A stretch of 64,000 nt of DNA from Chitinophaga agri (GCF_010093065.1 NZ_CP048113.1:7830001-7894000), one strand, 5' to 3'; shown: positions 7,901 through 17,788, counted from the stretch's first letter. A program made the numbers and translations. The notes: generated from the sequence alone by a model not told the origin.

Positions 7901-10900
7901 ATTGGTAGCAGCACCACCAGTTACTGTTACGATGACTGTTTCATCACCTTCAATGATATGATCATCCTGTACCGGAATAACCAGATCTACACTGTTTTGT
8001 CCAGCAGGTATAGTGACAGTAGTACCTATTGTTGTATAGTCCGTACCCTCAGTCGCCGTACCCCCTGCAGTGAAGTTCACTGTCACAGGTTCGTTTACAG
8101 TGACACCACCCGGCAAACTGATCGTAAATACGCCATTTGTAGCAGGTTCACCACCGTCATTGGTATGGGTAATGCTTATTTCTCTGTTCGTAGCGGTGTT
8201 ATCATCATCGTTGATGTCGATAGTAGCGCTATTGGAAGTACCCGCCGCGAAGGCGCCCGCATTGGCAGCATTACCATCAGTGACTGTTATGATGACTGTT
8301 TCAGTTCCTTCAATGATGTTATCATCCTGTACAGGCACAGTAAGTGTGATGCTGTTTTGTCCTGCCGGGATAGTAGCAGTAGTACCTACCATAGCATAGT
8401 CAGTACCCTCAGTTGCAGTACCCGTGACGGTGATAGTAACCGTTACCGGTTCACTGACAGTTACACCTGCCGGCAAACTAATCGTGAATCCGCCGTCAGC
8501 AGAAGGTTCGGAACCATCATTCACAGCGGCGATGCTTATTACTTTGTTAGTTGCAATATTATCGTCGTCATTGATATTCGCGGTAGCATTATTGGAATTG
8601 CCGGCCGTAAATATACCTGCGCCTGTAGCATTACCGCCTGTTACGATAGCGGTCACCGTTTCAGTACCTTCAATGATACTATCATCCAGTACGGAGACTG
8701 TCAGTGCGACACTGTTTTGTCCCGCGGGAATCGTTACCGTGGTACCTAAAGTAGAGAAGTCAGTCCCTTCCGTAGCCGTACCTGCTACAGCGATGTTCAC
8801 TGTTACGGGTTCGCTGACAGTAATACCTGCGGGCAGACTGACAGTGAATGCCGGACCAGTAGAAGGTTCACTTCCATCATTCGCCGCAATAATACTTATT
8901 TGTTTATTCGTGGTAGTATTGTCATCGTCGTTGATGTTGACCGTAGCCACATTGTCTGCACTACCTGTAAATATACCTGCGCCGGTGGCAGATCCACCTG
9001 TAATAGTCACGATCACTGTTTCCGCACCTTCGATCTCATTGTCATCGAGTATAGGAACGGTCATCGTTGTACTATTTTGTCCTGCCGGGATGGTAGCGGT
9101 AATACCTAAAGAAGTGTAGTCCGCATTGGCCGTCGCAGTCCCAGTTACGATGAAATTCACTGTTACCGGTTCATCTGCAGTGATGCCAGTTGGAAGACTG
9201 ATCGTGAACAGCCCGTTTGTAGCAGGTTCTGTACCGTCATTCATGGCGACGATACTTATCTCTTTGTTCGTAGTGGTATTATCATCATCACTGATATTTA
9301 CTGTAGCGGCATTGTTGGCGCTTGCGGTGAATGTGCCTGTATTGGTAGCTGTACCATCTGTCACTGTAACGACCACAGTTTCATTCTCCTCTATAATATT
9401 ATCATCCAGCACAGGGACCGTGAGCGTTGTACTATTTTGTCCCGCAGGGATGGTCGTGGTAAGGCCGAAGGCATTGTAGTCGGCGTTAGGCGTAGCGGTA
9501 CCCGCCACGGTGAAGTTTACTGTTACCGGTTCATAGATGGTAACACCAGCAGGCAGGCTGATAGTGAACACACCATTGGTAGCAGGCTCAGTGCCATCAT
9601 TTGTTGCCGTGATACTGATCTCTTTATTAGCAGCAATATCATCATCATCACTGATGTTTACGGTAGCTATGTAAGTAACACTGGCCGTAAAAGTACCTGC
9701 ATTTGTAGCAGCACCACCGGTTACCGTTGCGATCAACGTCTCCGTAAGTTCGATGGCGTTATCATCCAGTACCGGGACGGCGAGCGTTACACTGTTTTGT
9801 CCAGCCGGAATGATGGCCGTAGTGCCTACTGATGTATAATCCGTGCCCGCGGTTGCAGTCCCTGATATGGTCAAATTCACTATGACCGGTTCATTGACCG
9901 TGATTCCAGCGGGTAAGCTGATCATAAGTGCCCCATCGATCGCCGGTTCTGCTCCGTCATTCACGTTTGCAATACTGATGGTTTTATTGGTAGCAATATT
10001 GTCATCATCACCGATATTCACGGTAGCGCTGTTATTGGTAGCGCTGGCGGTGAAGCCAGTCAGATTGGCGCCTGTACCATTTGTAAGCGTTACGACAACG
10101 GTCTCGGTTCCCTCAATGATATTGTCATCGGTGACATTTACATTCAGCGGAACGCTGTTCTGTCCAGCGGGTAATATAACAGACGATCCCAGTACTGTAT
10201 AGTCCGTGCCGGAAGTCGCTGTTCCTCCGACGCTATAACTGATAGTAATATCTTCTGAAGCAGTGATACCTGTTGGTAAACTGATGTTGAATAAACCATT
10301 GGTCACGGGTTCGGCAGCGTCACTTAACCTGGTAATGCTCAGTATTTTATTCGCAGCGGTGTTATCATTATCGTTAACATAGCCTACTTCGAATTGCTTA
10401 CCAATACCAAAGACGCCCAGGGTAGTACCGGAACCACCCAGCAATTCTATATTGAAAGCTTCAGTGGTCTCAATGATCTGATCATCGATGGGGGTATAGT
10501 TAATTGTAACGCTGTTTTGTCCGGCGGGGATAGTTGCAGTACCACTCAGTGTGACGAAATCAATGCCTGTAACCGCCGATCCTATTCCGGCGCCTGGTGT
10601 ATAGGGTGTAATGCTGTAGTTTACTGTGATATCTTCGGATGAGACCAGGGTTCCCGGCAGACTTACCCTGAAGTTTCCCACTGTAGATGGTTCGCTGGCA
10701 GCTGTTCCGGCATTCACATACAACTGTTTGTTGGCAGGCGTGTTTTCGTCATCTGCAATGATAACAGTAGCAGTTGTGGCAGCAGGATTCGTAGTGAATG
10801 TACCGGATGACGTGCCCGTTCCTCCGCTGAGTGTAAGGACGACTGTCTTATCGCCATCAAGGATATTGTTATTAAATGGTTGTGCTGTTATGGGTACATC

Positions 10901-13048
10901 GACGCTGTTCTGTCCGGAGAGGATGGTAGTGGTGTTAGTCAGCGTGGTATAATTTACACCGCCCACGGCGCTGCCGCCGGTTGTATAAGTGACATTAATA
11001 TCCTGATTAAAGGTCACACCCGTCGGAAGGCTGATCCTGAATAGACCGTTGCTTGTACCTTCAACAGCATCGTTGATCTTTGCGACGCTCAGTACCCTGT
11101 TGGCGGGATTATTATCATTATCAGTGATGTTGATCACCGCATTGGATCCGAAGTTTATCGGGAAGCTGCCAAAGGAAGGACTACCGGCGCCTGATAAAGT
11201 GGCTCTCACTGTTTCGACAGGTTCGATATCGTTGTCGTCAATGACCGTTACAGTTACAATACCCGCGTTCTGCCCGGCAGGAATAACAGCTTTGCCGCTC
11301 AGCGCGATATAATCTGCATCTGGTGTGGCGGTACCATCTACTGTATAACTTACATTTACGTCATCAGATACGGTAATACCTGTTGGCAGGTATACCCTGA
11401 AGCTACCATTGGTAGATGGCTCGGCCGCATGAGATATCCAGGCTGCTCTGATCACTTTATTGATGGTGATATTATCATCGTCCGTGATGCTGACTGACGC
11501 GTTGGCATTCGTTGCGCTGGCGGTAAAGCTGCCAAGCGTGGCGGCAGTACCTCCTGTAACCGTAATTGCAGCCTGCTCTGTTAATTCTATCACTTTGTCG
11601 TCCAGTACAGACAGCGTAAGCATAGCCGTGTTCTGGCCTGCCGGGATGGTAAATGCTGTCCCGAAATTAACGTAGTCTGCACCAGCTGTCGCGGTCCCAC
11701 CCTGGGTAAAGGCAACGGTAATGTCCTGCGCTGCGGTGACACCTGCCGGTAAACTGAACAGATACCCACCATTAGTGGATGGCTCAGCACCGTTTGATAC
11801 AACGGAGATACTAATGATCTTGTTAGGCGCGATATTATCATCATCGGTGATGGTCATTGTTGCACTTGCATCAGTTGAACTAACCGGGAAACCCAGATGG
11901 GTAGGAGAGTTAGCACTGGTCACAGTTGCGATCACCGTTTCATTTCCTTCTATCACCTGATCATTGGCGACAGTCAAGGGTACGTTCACTCCCTGCTGTC
12001 CTGCGGGGATGACAGCCGATCCGGAAAGTGTGTTATAGTCGGTCCCGTTGAGGGCTGTTCCTGATAAGCTATAGTTGACTGTAATATCTTCCGTAAAAGT
12101 AATGCCGGTGGGCAGGCTGAATCTGAAGACGCCACCGGTAGCCGGTTCCGCTGCATCTGTTACTTTTGTGACACTGATGGCGGGCAATAACGCATATACT
12201 GAATATTCCCAGAGCGAATAGCCATAGTTAGAGCCACGCACGGTTCCCGACATCCTGACATATCTGGCGTTGCCACTGATCGGGATGGTGTTGTCCCGCA
12301 TGTAGTTACCGGTGACTGTTTTAACAGTTGTCCAGCTACTGCCATTCGTAGAGATGTCAATTGTATAGTTGCTGCCATATGCAGCTTCCCAGTTAAGTAC
12401 TACACGACACAGGTCATAGTTGGCGCCCAGGTCTACATAGATAAACTGTGGGTCACTGTGTGCACTCTCCCAACGGGTACCGGTATTGTTGTCTACCGCG
12501 AAGTTGCCGCCGTTTCCATTGGAAACAGAAGACACATATGTAGGACGGAATACAGCTACGTTTGTGCTGGAGCAGTAGCTGACAGGTTCTGTACCGATCA
12601 CCTCAAAGTCATACAGTGAGAACCCATAGGCAGAGCCTCTTGTAAGACCTGTCATACGTACGTAACGGCCGTTGGCGGTGACGCTGTACGTCTTGGTCAG
12701 ACCTGTATTCGCTGTTTCCGTGACAATGTTCGTCCAGGAGGCACCGTCCGGAGATACTTCCACCGTATAACCGGTAGCCAGTACCTGCCAGCGCAGGTTG
12801 ATCGTGCAGATCGGATAGTTTTGTCCGAGATCCACCATGATCCATTGGTTATCACTCCATGCACTTTCCCAACGGGAAGTAGGATCACCATCAGTCGCTC
12901 TTATAGGCAGGTTGCCTGCCTGTATGGAAGAAGTGGTAACTGCTTTGCCTAGCGCGAGATCTTTGTTGCAGGTCTGCGCCAATGCCATCGGACTTAAAAA
13001 AGCCACTAACAGAAAAGTAAATAGAAGCCTAATCATTTTGTAATGCAT
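4970..13048 (-). CDS. giant Calx-beta repeat surface protein with type IX sorting domain
   Basis: 2692 residues. In order: signal peptide (1-24, ending MALAQ); two F5/8 type C (discoidin-like) domains (about 27-155 and 160-288), which commonly bind carbohydrate; 17 tandem Calx-beta domains (about 292-2340, about 120 residues each), each opening with NK-x-ISI and EPxTNG and closing with a DDDN motif that probably binds calcium; two DUF11 domains (about 2341-2475 and 2480-2603); and a CHU_C gliding-motility C-terminal domain (about 2608-2692, with INAFRPGNNGVNDRF and IYGRWGNLVYQS) used for type IX secretion. It should be exported to the cell surface as a long calcium-stiffened adhesin or glycan-binding stalk. 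It is alone in its unit and divergent from the LacI gene. A second ATG at 13036 is an equally good start. Confidence 0.92.
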   Translation of the reverse strand: MHYKMIRLLFTFLLVAFLSPMALAQTCNKDLALGKAVTTSSIQAGNLPIRATDGDPTSRWESAWSDNQWIMVDLGQNYPICTINLRWQVLATGYTVEVSPDGASWTNIVTETANTGLTKTYSVTANGRYVRMTGLTRGSAYGFSLYDFEVIGTEPVSYCSSTNVAVFRPTYVSSVSNGNGGNFAVDNNTGTRWESAHSDPQFIYVDLGANYDLCRVVLNWEAAYGSNYTIDISTNGSSWTTVKTVTGNYMRDNTIPISGNARYVRMSGTVRGSNYGYSLWEYSVYALLPAISVTKVTDAAEPATGGVFRFSLPTGITFTEDITVNYSLSGTALNGTDYNTLSGSAVIPAGQQGVNVPLTVANDQVIEGNETVIATVTSANSPTHLGFPVSSTDASATMTITDDDNIAPNKIISISVVSNGAEPSTNGGYLFSLPAGVTAAQDITVAFTQGGTATAGADYVNFGTAFTIPAGQNTAMLTLSVLDDKVIELTEQAAITVTGGTAATLGSFTASATNANASVSITDDDNITINKVIRAAWISHAAEPSTNGSFRVYLPTGITVSDDVNVSYTVDGTATPDADYIALSGKAVIPAGQNAGIVTVTVIDDNDIEPVETVRATLSGAGSPSFGSFPINFGSNAVINITDNDNNPANRVLSVAKINDAVEGTSNGLFRISLPTGVTFNQDINVTYTTGGSAVGGVNYTTLTNTTTILSGQNSVDVPITAQPFNNNILDGDKTVVLTLSGGTGTSSGTFTTNPAATTATVIIADDENTPANKQLYVNAGTAASEPSTVGNFRVSLPGTLVSSEDITVNYSITPYTPGAGIGSAVTGIDFVTLSGTATIPAGQNSVTINYTPIDDQIIETTEAFNIELLGGSGTTLGVFGIGKQFEVGYVNDNDNTAANKILSITRLSDAAEPVTNGLFNISLPTGITASEDITISYSVGGTATSGTDYTVLGSSVILPAGQNSVPLNVNVTDDNIIEGTETVVVTLTNGTGANLTGFTASATNNSATVNIGDDDNIATNKTISIANVNDGAEPAIDGALMISLPAGITVNEPVIVNLTISGTATAGTDYTSVGTTAIIPAGQNSVTLAVPVLDDNAIELTETLIATVTGGAATNAGTFTASVTYIATVNISDDDDIAANKEISITATNDGTEPATNGVFTISLPAGVTIYEPVTVNFTVAGTATPNADYNAFGLTTTIPAGQNSTTLTVPVLDDNIIEENETVVVTVTDGTATNTGTFTASANNAATVNISDDDNTTTNKEISIVAMNDGTEPATNGLFTISLPTGITADEPVTVNFIVTGTATANADYTSLGITATIPAGQNSTTMTVPILDDNEIEGAETVIVTITGGSATGAGIFTGSADNVATVNINDDDNTTTNKQISIIAANDGSEPSTGPAFTVSLPAGITVSEPVTVNIAVAGTATEGTDFSTLGTTVTIPAGQNSVALTVSVLDDSIIEGTETVTAIVTGGNATGAGIFTAGNSNNATANINDDDNIATNKVISIAAVNDGSEPSADGGFTISLPAGVTVSEPVTVTITVTGTATEGTDYAMVGTTATIPAGQNSITLTVPVQDDNIIEGTETVIITVTDGNAANAGAFAAGTSNSATIDINDDDNTATNREISITHTNDGGEPATNGVFTISLPGGVTVNEPVTVNFTAGGTATEGTDYTTIGTTVTIPAGQNSVDLVIPVQDDHIIEGDETVIVTVTGGAATNAGTFTAGTANKATVTISDDDNNTANKEISVTAAIQAGEPATNGAFTISLPAGVTVNEPVTVNLSIAGTATEGIDYTTPGTNATIPAGQNSVTLTVPVVDDNIIEGNETVIVTITDGIATNAGTFTASTANEATITISDDDNVATNKEISITKTADGAEPATNGAFLISLPTGITANEDITVLYNIAGTAINGTDYNTINGTITIAAGQNSVPLPIIVISDDIIEQSETVNIGISSGAGATLGAFTTSVSGNAATVLITDNNNTPVNKTISITAVNGSEPATDGHFTISLPTGITASEDITVNYTVSGTATAGVDYTALAAVIILPAGQNSIDIVVPVIDDQLIESTETVTVTITDGTTMSLGAFTASTTNGNATVDISDNDNTPVNKTISITGTTAGAEPSSNGVFTISMPAGVTVNEPVTVNFTVSGTATAGTDYTTLGTSVTIPAGQNSITLTVPVLDDQEIEATETVIVTVTGGSAVNAGAFTASTTDNTATVNISDDDNTPANKTISITPANDGAEPSTNGAFTISLPTGFTASDDITISYTVSGTATAGTDYTTLPGMIKIPAAQQSITLPVSVIDNQLLEGTETVIVNLINATTATTGTWMISTGNAQATVNISDDDNGTATFETWKTAALPADNTDGKIGQGEEITYTIYVRNTGNANISQLTILDPMPAYTTYVSGGALINNTVNFSVVNLQPNAISQVSFIVRTDNYLQGISSITNVAQVSDGTTTKNTVACDPSDPNCHMGEQTLVTVREPEGDLVISKRALTPPTNGAFYVLGDNITYEIVVKNLGGKIFNNLSITDSLPNALDMPASYTTSRGSIITSPAARKVIGSVDKLFPDEEVKITLTCRINNKHIVNTAYVTANETETDLANNRAVTIAAASTRDLTFINAFRPGNNGVNDRFVIVGLEKYPGSKLCIYGRWGNLVYQSNDYKNDWRAIDIPMGNYIYVAEIRKPEGTVVYKGDFVIIK
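6029..12175 (-). repeat. 17 tandem Calx-beta coding repeats
   Basis: About 6.1 kb made of 17 in-frame units of roughly 360 bp within the giant surface-protein gene. Units 7-13 are the most alike in protein sequence (EPVTVN variants); units 1-6 and 14-17 are more diverged (EDITVNY variants). This is consistent with expansion from the middle of the array. Assemblers may collapse such arrays, so copy number could vary between strains. Confidence 0.85.
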
Positions 13049-13366
13049 AGGTTAGGGAATAGGTTGCCCGCGCAACCAGGTATATTGCTTTTATAGTCTA
13101 CGATTATGCTAACTGGAAGCAGGCAGTCTCCTGAGTATCAATGCAGGAAGGATCACTTCTCACTTCATCAGCCCTTTTGAGGGAAAAAATGGAGGTTTCG
13201 GTATAGGAATGCTGTTGGCTAAAATTTATCGATCGGCAAATTTATTAAAATGATTTATTATTTTATATTAAATATATAATATACGATTGGGTGTAATTAT
13301 TAGATTCTTTGTTTTTCAGCTATTTTATCTAATTTGGCCGCCAAGCCTATTTAAACAACTTTAGCA
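13049..13366. other. divergent intergenic region, AT-rich
   Basis: Separates the giant surface-protein gene from the LacI gene. The part 13230-13300 is very AT-rich. No perfect palindrome matching the susC-promoter operator is visible here, so autoregulation of the LacI gene through that site is not supported. Confidence 0.5.
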
Positions 13367-14398
13367 ATGGATCGCGTTGATATTAAAAGGTTGGCGGAAA
13401 AACTTAATTTGTCTACTTCCACGGTTTCCAGGGCATTCAGGGGCAATAGTGACATTAATCCCGAGACAAAAGCCAGGATCTTATCCATGGCCAAGGAGTT
13501 CAATTATCAGCCTAACCACCACGCCAGTAACCTGAGGGAGAAGAAAAGCAAGACCATCGCCATCATTGTGCCGGAGCTGGCCAATAACTTCTTTTCACAA
13601 GCTATACATGGTATTGAGCGTGTAGCCAGGGAGAAAGGTTACCATACACTCATTTACGTGACTGATGATGAGTACCAGAAAGAGGTGGCATTTATAAATA
13701 CACTGCACAATGGCCGTGTGGACGGTATTATCATGTCCGCTTCCGGTGAAGCGAATGATCATCAGTACATCAACAAACTGGAAAACAAGCATATTCCACT
13801 GGTGTTCTTTGACAGGGTATATGATGACATCAATGTGCCGAAGGTTACGACGGACGACTATGAAAGTAGTTTTGCCGCTACGCGCCATCTGATAGAGGAG
13901 GGTTGTAGGAATATCGCTTTCCTGGTGGTCAATAAAAGCCTTTCTATCGGTAACGTGCGTATGCAGGGATATCACGATGCACTGGAGGCCGCGGGTATTC
14001 CGTATAATACACAGCTGGTGATCGACTGTTCCAACGACTACGATGAGAACTTTGGTATATTATCCGCAGCTTTGAAGGAACAACGTCCCGATGGCATACT
14101 AGCCTCTGTAGAGCGCCTGGCTATCTCCAGCTATTATGTTTGTCATAATCTGAACATCCGTATCCCGCAGGATATCAGGATCGTTAGTTTTTCCAGTCTG
14201 GAAATTGCCTCCCTGCTGAATCCTGCATTATCAACCATCACGCAGCCGGCTTTTGAGCTGGGTACCAATGCCGCAGAGTTGTTATTCAAAGCCCTCGACA
14301 GTGATACCCCTGTAAATGACCACGTTGTCCTGAGCTCTACACTCAATCCACGAACATCCAGCACAGGCCGGACTACCAATATAGGTGGGAAGGGATAG
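13367..14398 (+). CDS. LacI/GalR family regulator of the maltodextrin locus
   Basis: 343 residues. N-terminal LacI helix-turn-helix (4-50: VDIKRLAEKLNLSTSTVSRA, with the hinge helix region near NHHASNLREKK), then a periplasmic-binding-protein-like effector domain (about 62-335; IAIIVPELANNFFSQAIHGI start, DGIIMSA, FDRVYDD). Length and layout are normal for the family. It lies directly upstream of, and in the same direction as, susC. A 16-bp palindrome with central CG, the classic LacI-family operator form, sits just after the susC promoter, so this protein is the obvious candidate to control the locus, probably with maltose or a maltodextrin as effector (inference). In other Bacteroides the equivalent role is played by SusR, an unrelated protein. 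Confidence 0.93.
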   Translation: MDRVDIKRLAEKLNLSTSTVSRAFRGNSDINPETKARILSMAKEFNYQPNHHASNLREKKSKTIAIIVPELANNFFSQAIHGIERVAREKGYHTLIYVTDDEYQKEVAFINTLHNGRVDGIIMSASGEANDHQYINKLENKHIPLVFFDRVYDDINVPKVTTDDYESSFAATRHLIEEGCRNIAFLVVNKSLSIGNVRMQGYHDALEAAGIPYNTQLVIDCSNDYDENFGILSAALKEQRPDGILASVERLAISSYYVCHNLNIRIPQDIRIVSFSSLEIASLLNPALSTITQPAFELGTNAAELLFKALDSDTPVNDHVVLSSTLNPRTSSTGRTTNIGGKG

Positions 14399-14578
14399 TA
14401 AAAGAAACAAAACGAAAGTCCCGAATTTCACCCGTCTTATACAGTAAATATATCAAGTGGCTGGTAAACAGCGACTTGTTTTATTATTTACTCGTTTTTA
14501 CCCGTTCTTTTTACGCTTATTTTTAACTTTTTTTTAAAAAAAGTGTTTCAAAATGTTATAGTATTCACAAAAAGAACA

Positions 14579-14586
14579 TACTTTAG
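14579..14586 (+). promoter_or_regulatory. susC -7 promoter element (candidate)
   Basis: TACTTTAG differs from the Bacteroidota TAnnTTTG element at one fixed position and lies 17 bp before the operator palindrome, the usual geometry for repression. The -33 element is not clear. Confidence 0.5.
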
Positions 14587-14602
14587 CAACGTGTTCCACT
14601 TT

Positions 14603-14618
14603 CCGGGAACGTTCCCGG
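14603..14618. promoter_or_regulatory. LacI-family operator
   Basis: CCGGGAACGTTCCCGG is a perfect 16-bp palindrome with a central CG step, as usual for LacI/GalR operators, located around the expected transcription start of susC. The 16 bases 14601-14616 recur exactly at 20821-20836 inside the amylase gene. Confidence 0.75.
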
Positions 14619-14821
14619 GACTGAAAAACGAAACGAAATGAATCCTACTTAAACGAATCGACTCATTCAGCACTTAGGCGGACGGATAAAATCAGTCCCC
14701 AATTCCATGATTGTAACGAAAAAAAACACTTGTCAATTGAATTCGAAAGAATTCGAAAGGGGGGCTTTTGCTCAAAAAGAACCTGCAGTGAACTTATTGT
14801 GAAACTATTAATCAACGTTAA

Positions 14822-17788
14822 ATGAAAAAAACACGCTTTGCCCGGTATGCATTTCTGCTGTGCTTTGTGTTGATCTCCCTGCTTACCTATGCGCAAACAG
14901 GTAGTATTACTGGTAAGGTGACAGACGATGCGGGACAACCAATTCCCGGCGCTACCGTCTTCATCAAGAATACCAGCAAAAACGCAACTGCTGATGCAGA
15001 AGGTAAATTCACCATTACTGGTGTTACTTCCGGAAACATCATCCTCGTAGCCCGTATTATGGGTTATGAAACCTCCGAAATTCCTGTAAACGCGGGTGCA
15101 AACAACGAGGCTGTCACCTTTCAGCTCAAAGCTGATACAAAAGGCCTGAACGAAATTGTGGTAGTCGGTTATGGTACGCAGAAAAAGAGCGACCTCACTG
15201 GCGCGATTGCCGTTGTATCTTCAAAAGACTTTAACAAAGGGCCTGCCGCTTCCGCAGATCAGCTGATCACAGGTAAAGTACCTGGTGTCCAGATCACTTC
15301 CAATGGTGGTGCTCCGGGTGCTGGTAGTACTATCCGCGTACGTGGCGGTGCTTCCCTCAATGCTACTAACGATCCGCTGATCATCATTGATGGAGTACCT
15401 GTAGATAACAATAACGTTAGTGGTGCATCCAATGCACTGGCACTGATCAACCCAAATGATATCGAATCATTCAACGTACTGAAAGATGCATCTGCTACCG
15501 CGATCTACGGTTCCCGTGCATCCAACGGCGTTATCATCATCACTACTAAAAAAGGTCGTCTGGGTGATAAACTGAACGTGTCTTTCAGCTCTACGAACGC
15601 GGTATCCAAGGTGACCAGCTACTCGCCGGTGCTAACCGCTGCCGAGTTCACCGATATTGTAAAGGCAAATGGTACGCAGGCGCAGACCGGATTACTGGGA
15701 ACTGCCGCTACTGACTGGCAGAAAGAGATCTATCAGTCCGCTTTTAGCTCAGATAACAACCTGGCGCTCAGCGGTGCCTGGAAGAAACTGCCTTACCGCA
15801 TTTCTTTCGGCTACCTCAACCAGGATGGTATCCTGAAGACTTCCAACCTCGATAGAAAGTCGGCCACTATCAACCTCTCTCCAAGTTTATTCGATGACCA
15901 TCTGAAAATAAACATGAATGTGAAAGGTGCGCTGGCTGATTACCGTTTTGCCGACCAGGGTGCGATCAATGCCGCTGTTGCATATGATCCTACCAAACCT
16001 GTATTCTCCGGTAATGAACAGGCCTTTGGTGGTTATTACGAATGGTTATACAATGCTAAGCTATACGACCTCGCAACCAAGAACCCAGTGGCGATGCTGC
16101 AACAGAAAATGGATGAATCAGAAGTAAAGAGAAGTATCGGTAATATCCAGTTTGATTATAAATTCCATTTCCTGCCTGAACTGCGTGCTAACCTGAACCT
16201 GGGGTACGACTATCAGAAAGGAGAGGGTAATACCAATATCCCTAAGTACGCTGCCCTGTCTTACTACAATGGTACCGGCGGTTCCTACAAACATTATTCT
16301 CAGGAAATGAAGAACAAACTACTGGACTTCTACCTGAACTATGTGAAGGACCTGAAAGGTATTAAGAGCCGTATTGATGTAATGGCAGGTTACTCTTACC
16401 AGGACTTTATCATCGCTACGCCTGGGTATCCTACGCTGGATGAAGGTGGTGATACCACTACCGCTGCGACCAACTATGCTGAAGCGCAGCATACCCTGGT
16501 TTCTTTCTTCGGACGTCTGAACTATACTTTCAACGATAAATATCTCCTGACTTTCACCATGCGTCGTGACGGTACTTCCCGTTTCGCACAGCACTGGGGT
16601 AACTTCCCTTCTGTAGCTTTTGCATGGAAGCTGAAAGAAGAGTCTTTCCTGAAGAATGCAAAGGCCTTATCTGACCTGAAACTGAGACTGGGTTATGGTG
16701 TGACCGGTCAGGAAAACATTGGTGTTGGTAAAGAGTATGCGGCATTGTCCCGTTATACCTACGGTGATGCCAACTCTTCCTACCAGTTAGGCGACGCATT
16801 CTACAAAACACTGCGTGCTGCTGGTTATGACCAGAATATTAAATGGGAACAGACAGCTACCTATAACGTAGCATTGGACTACGGTTTCCTGGATAACAGG
16901 ATCTCCGGTAGTGTTGACTTTTACTACAAGAAAACAACGGACCTGCTGGCGGATATCACGGCTCCAACCGGTACAAACCTGACTAACACACTGTATACAA
17001 ATGTGGGTAGTCTGGAAAACAGAGGGGTGGAGTTCATCATCAATGCCACACCAGTTGAAACAAAAGATTTCCGCTGGAATGCAGGTTTCAACGTGACCTA
17101 CAACAAGAACAAGATCCTGTCACTGTCCAAAGCACAGTCAGATACTTCAGTTGGTATCGCTACCGGCGGTATCTCCGGTGGTACAGGTAATACCATTCAG
17201 ATCAACACTGCCGGCCATCAGATCAACTCTTTCTATGTATACAAACAGATCTACGATAAAGCAGGTAATCCGATTGAAGGCCTGTACGAAGATACAAACG
17301 GTGACGGTGTGATCAATGCGGATGACAAATACCGTTACAAATCTTCTAACCCGACTGTATACCTGAACTTCAATTCTCAGTTCAACTACAAGAGCTGGAG
17401 CCTCGGTTTCAGTGTACGCAGCAATATCGGTAACTACATTTACAACAACCAGGCTTCCAACAACGGTTCCTACAAAACATTCCAGAACGCTAACTACCTG
17501 GCGAACCTGTCTTCCAGTGTGCTGAAGACGAAATTCAGGAATACACAGTACTGGTCTGACTACTACGTAGAAAACGGTTCCTTCCTGCGTATGGACTACC
17601 TGAACCTGGGTTATGACTTCGGAAGGGTCATTAATAACAAAGTAGGTCTGCGTGCCAACTTCAACGTGCAGAACGTATTTGTGATCACTAAGTACAGTGG
17701 ACAGGATCCGGAAGTATTCAGCGGTATAGACGATAAGTTCTACCCTCGTCCGCGTGTCTACTCTTTAGGTGTGAACCTTGATTTTTAA
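14822..17788 (+). CDS. susC: SusC-like TonB-dependent outer-membrane transporter
   Basis: 988 residues. Signal peptide (1-25, ending TYAQ), a CarboxypepD_reg-like domain (about 28-105, GKVTDDAGQPIPGATVFIKN), the conserved EIVVVGYGTQKK segment (111-122) that serves as the TonB-box region, a plug domain (about 123-240, with GKVPGVQI, IRVRGGASL and IYGSRASNGVIIIT), then a 22-strand barrel ending in aromatic VNLDF. It imports oligosaccharides across the outer membrane using TonB energy, with SusD as lid. It is the first gene of the maltodextrin operon; susD follows after 19 nt. Maltodextrin specificity is inferred from the GH13 and GH65 enzymes downstream. Confidence 0.95.
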   Translation: MKKTRFARYAFLLCFVLISLLTYAQTGSITGKVTDDAGQPIPGATVFIKNTSKNATADAEGKFTITGVTSGNIILVARIMGYETSEIPVNAGANNEAVTFQLKADTKGLNEIVVVGYGTQKKSDLTGAIAVVSSKDFNKGPAASADQLITGKVPGVQITSNGGAPGAGSTIRVRGGASLNATNDPLIIIDGVPVDNNNVSGASNALALINPNDIESFNVLKDASATAIYGSRASNGVIIITTKKGRLGDKLNVSFSSTNAVSKVTSYSPVLTAAEFTDIVKANGTQAQTGLLGTAATDWQKEIYQSAFSSDNNLALSGAWKKLPYRISFGYLNQDGILKTSNLDRKSATINLSPSLFDDHLKINMNVKGALADYRFADQGAINAAVAYDPTKPVFSGNEQAFGGYYEWLYNAKLYDLATKNPVAMLQQKMDESEVKRSIGNIQFDYKFHFLPELRANLNLGYDYQKGEGNTNIPKYAALSYYNGTGGSYKHYSQEMKNKLLDFYLNYVKDLKGIKSRIDVMAGYSYQDFIIATPGYPTLDEGGDTTTAATNYAEAQHTLVSFFGRLNYTFNDKYLLTFTMRRDGTSRFAQHWGNFPSVAFAWKLKEESFLKNAKALSDLKLRLGYGVTGQENIGVGKEYAALSRYTYGDANSSYQLGDAFYKTLRAAGYDQNIKWEQTATYNVALDYGFLDNRISGSVDFYYKKTTDLLADITAPTGTNLTNTLYTNVGSLENRGVEFIINATPVETKDFRWNAGFNVTYNKNKILSLSKAQSDTSVGIATGGISGGTGNTIQINTAGHQINSFYVYKQIYDKAGNPIEGLYEDTNGDGVINADDKYRYKSSNPTVYLNFNSQFNYKSWSLGFSVRSNIGNYIYNNQASNNGSYKTFQNANYLANLSSSVLKTKFRNTQYWSDYYVENGSFLRMDYLNLGYDFGRVINNKVGLRANFNVQNVFVITKYSGQDPEVFSGIDDKFYPRPRVYSLGVNLDF

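Larger units (their letters stand above)
14399..14821 (+). other. susC promoter and long leader region
   Basis: Contains the -7-like element and LacI operator described separately, then about 200 nt of leader before the susC ATG. The leader includes a tandem 10-mer GAATTCGAAA at 14739-14758. A long leader leaves room for post-transcriptional control, known for other Sus-type mRNAs; I see no recognisable riboswitch. Confidence 0.5.

Noticed and set aside
5943..12000. Many long plus-strand open frames, including 370 codons at 7637-8749 and 231 codons at 8424-9119
   Set aside because: They lie antisense to the Calx-beta repeats, repeat with the same period as those repeats, and consist of Val/Ser/Thr-rich or Cys/Arg/Ser-rich sequence without domains. 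They are shadows of the repeated coding strand.
14521..14545. T-run/A-run stretch before the susC promoter as a terminator of the LacI gene
   Set aside because: It is only an AT-rich palindrome without a GC stem; termination there is not supported.
14739..14758. Tandem GAATTCGAAA repeat in the susC leader as a regulatory element
   Set aside because: Only two copies of a 10-mer; no partner site or structure to support a role.
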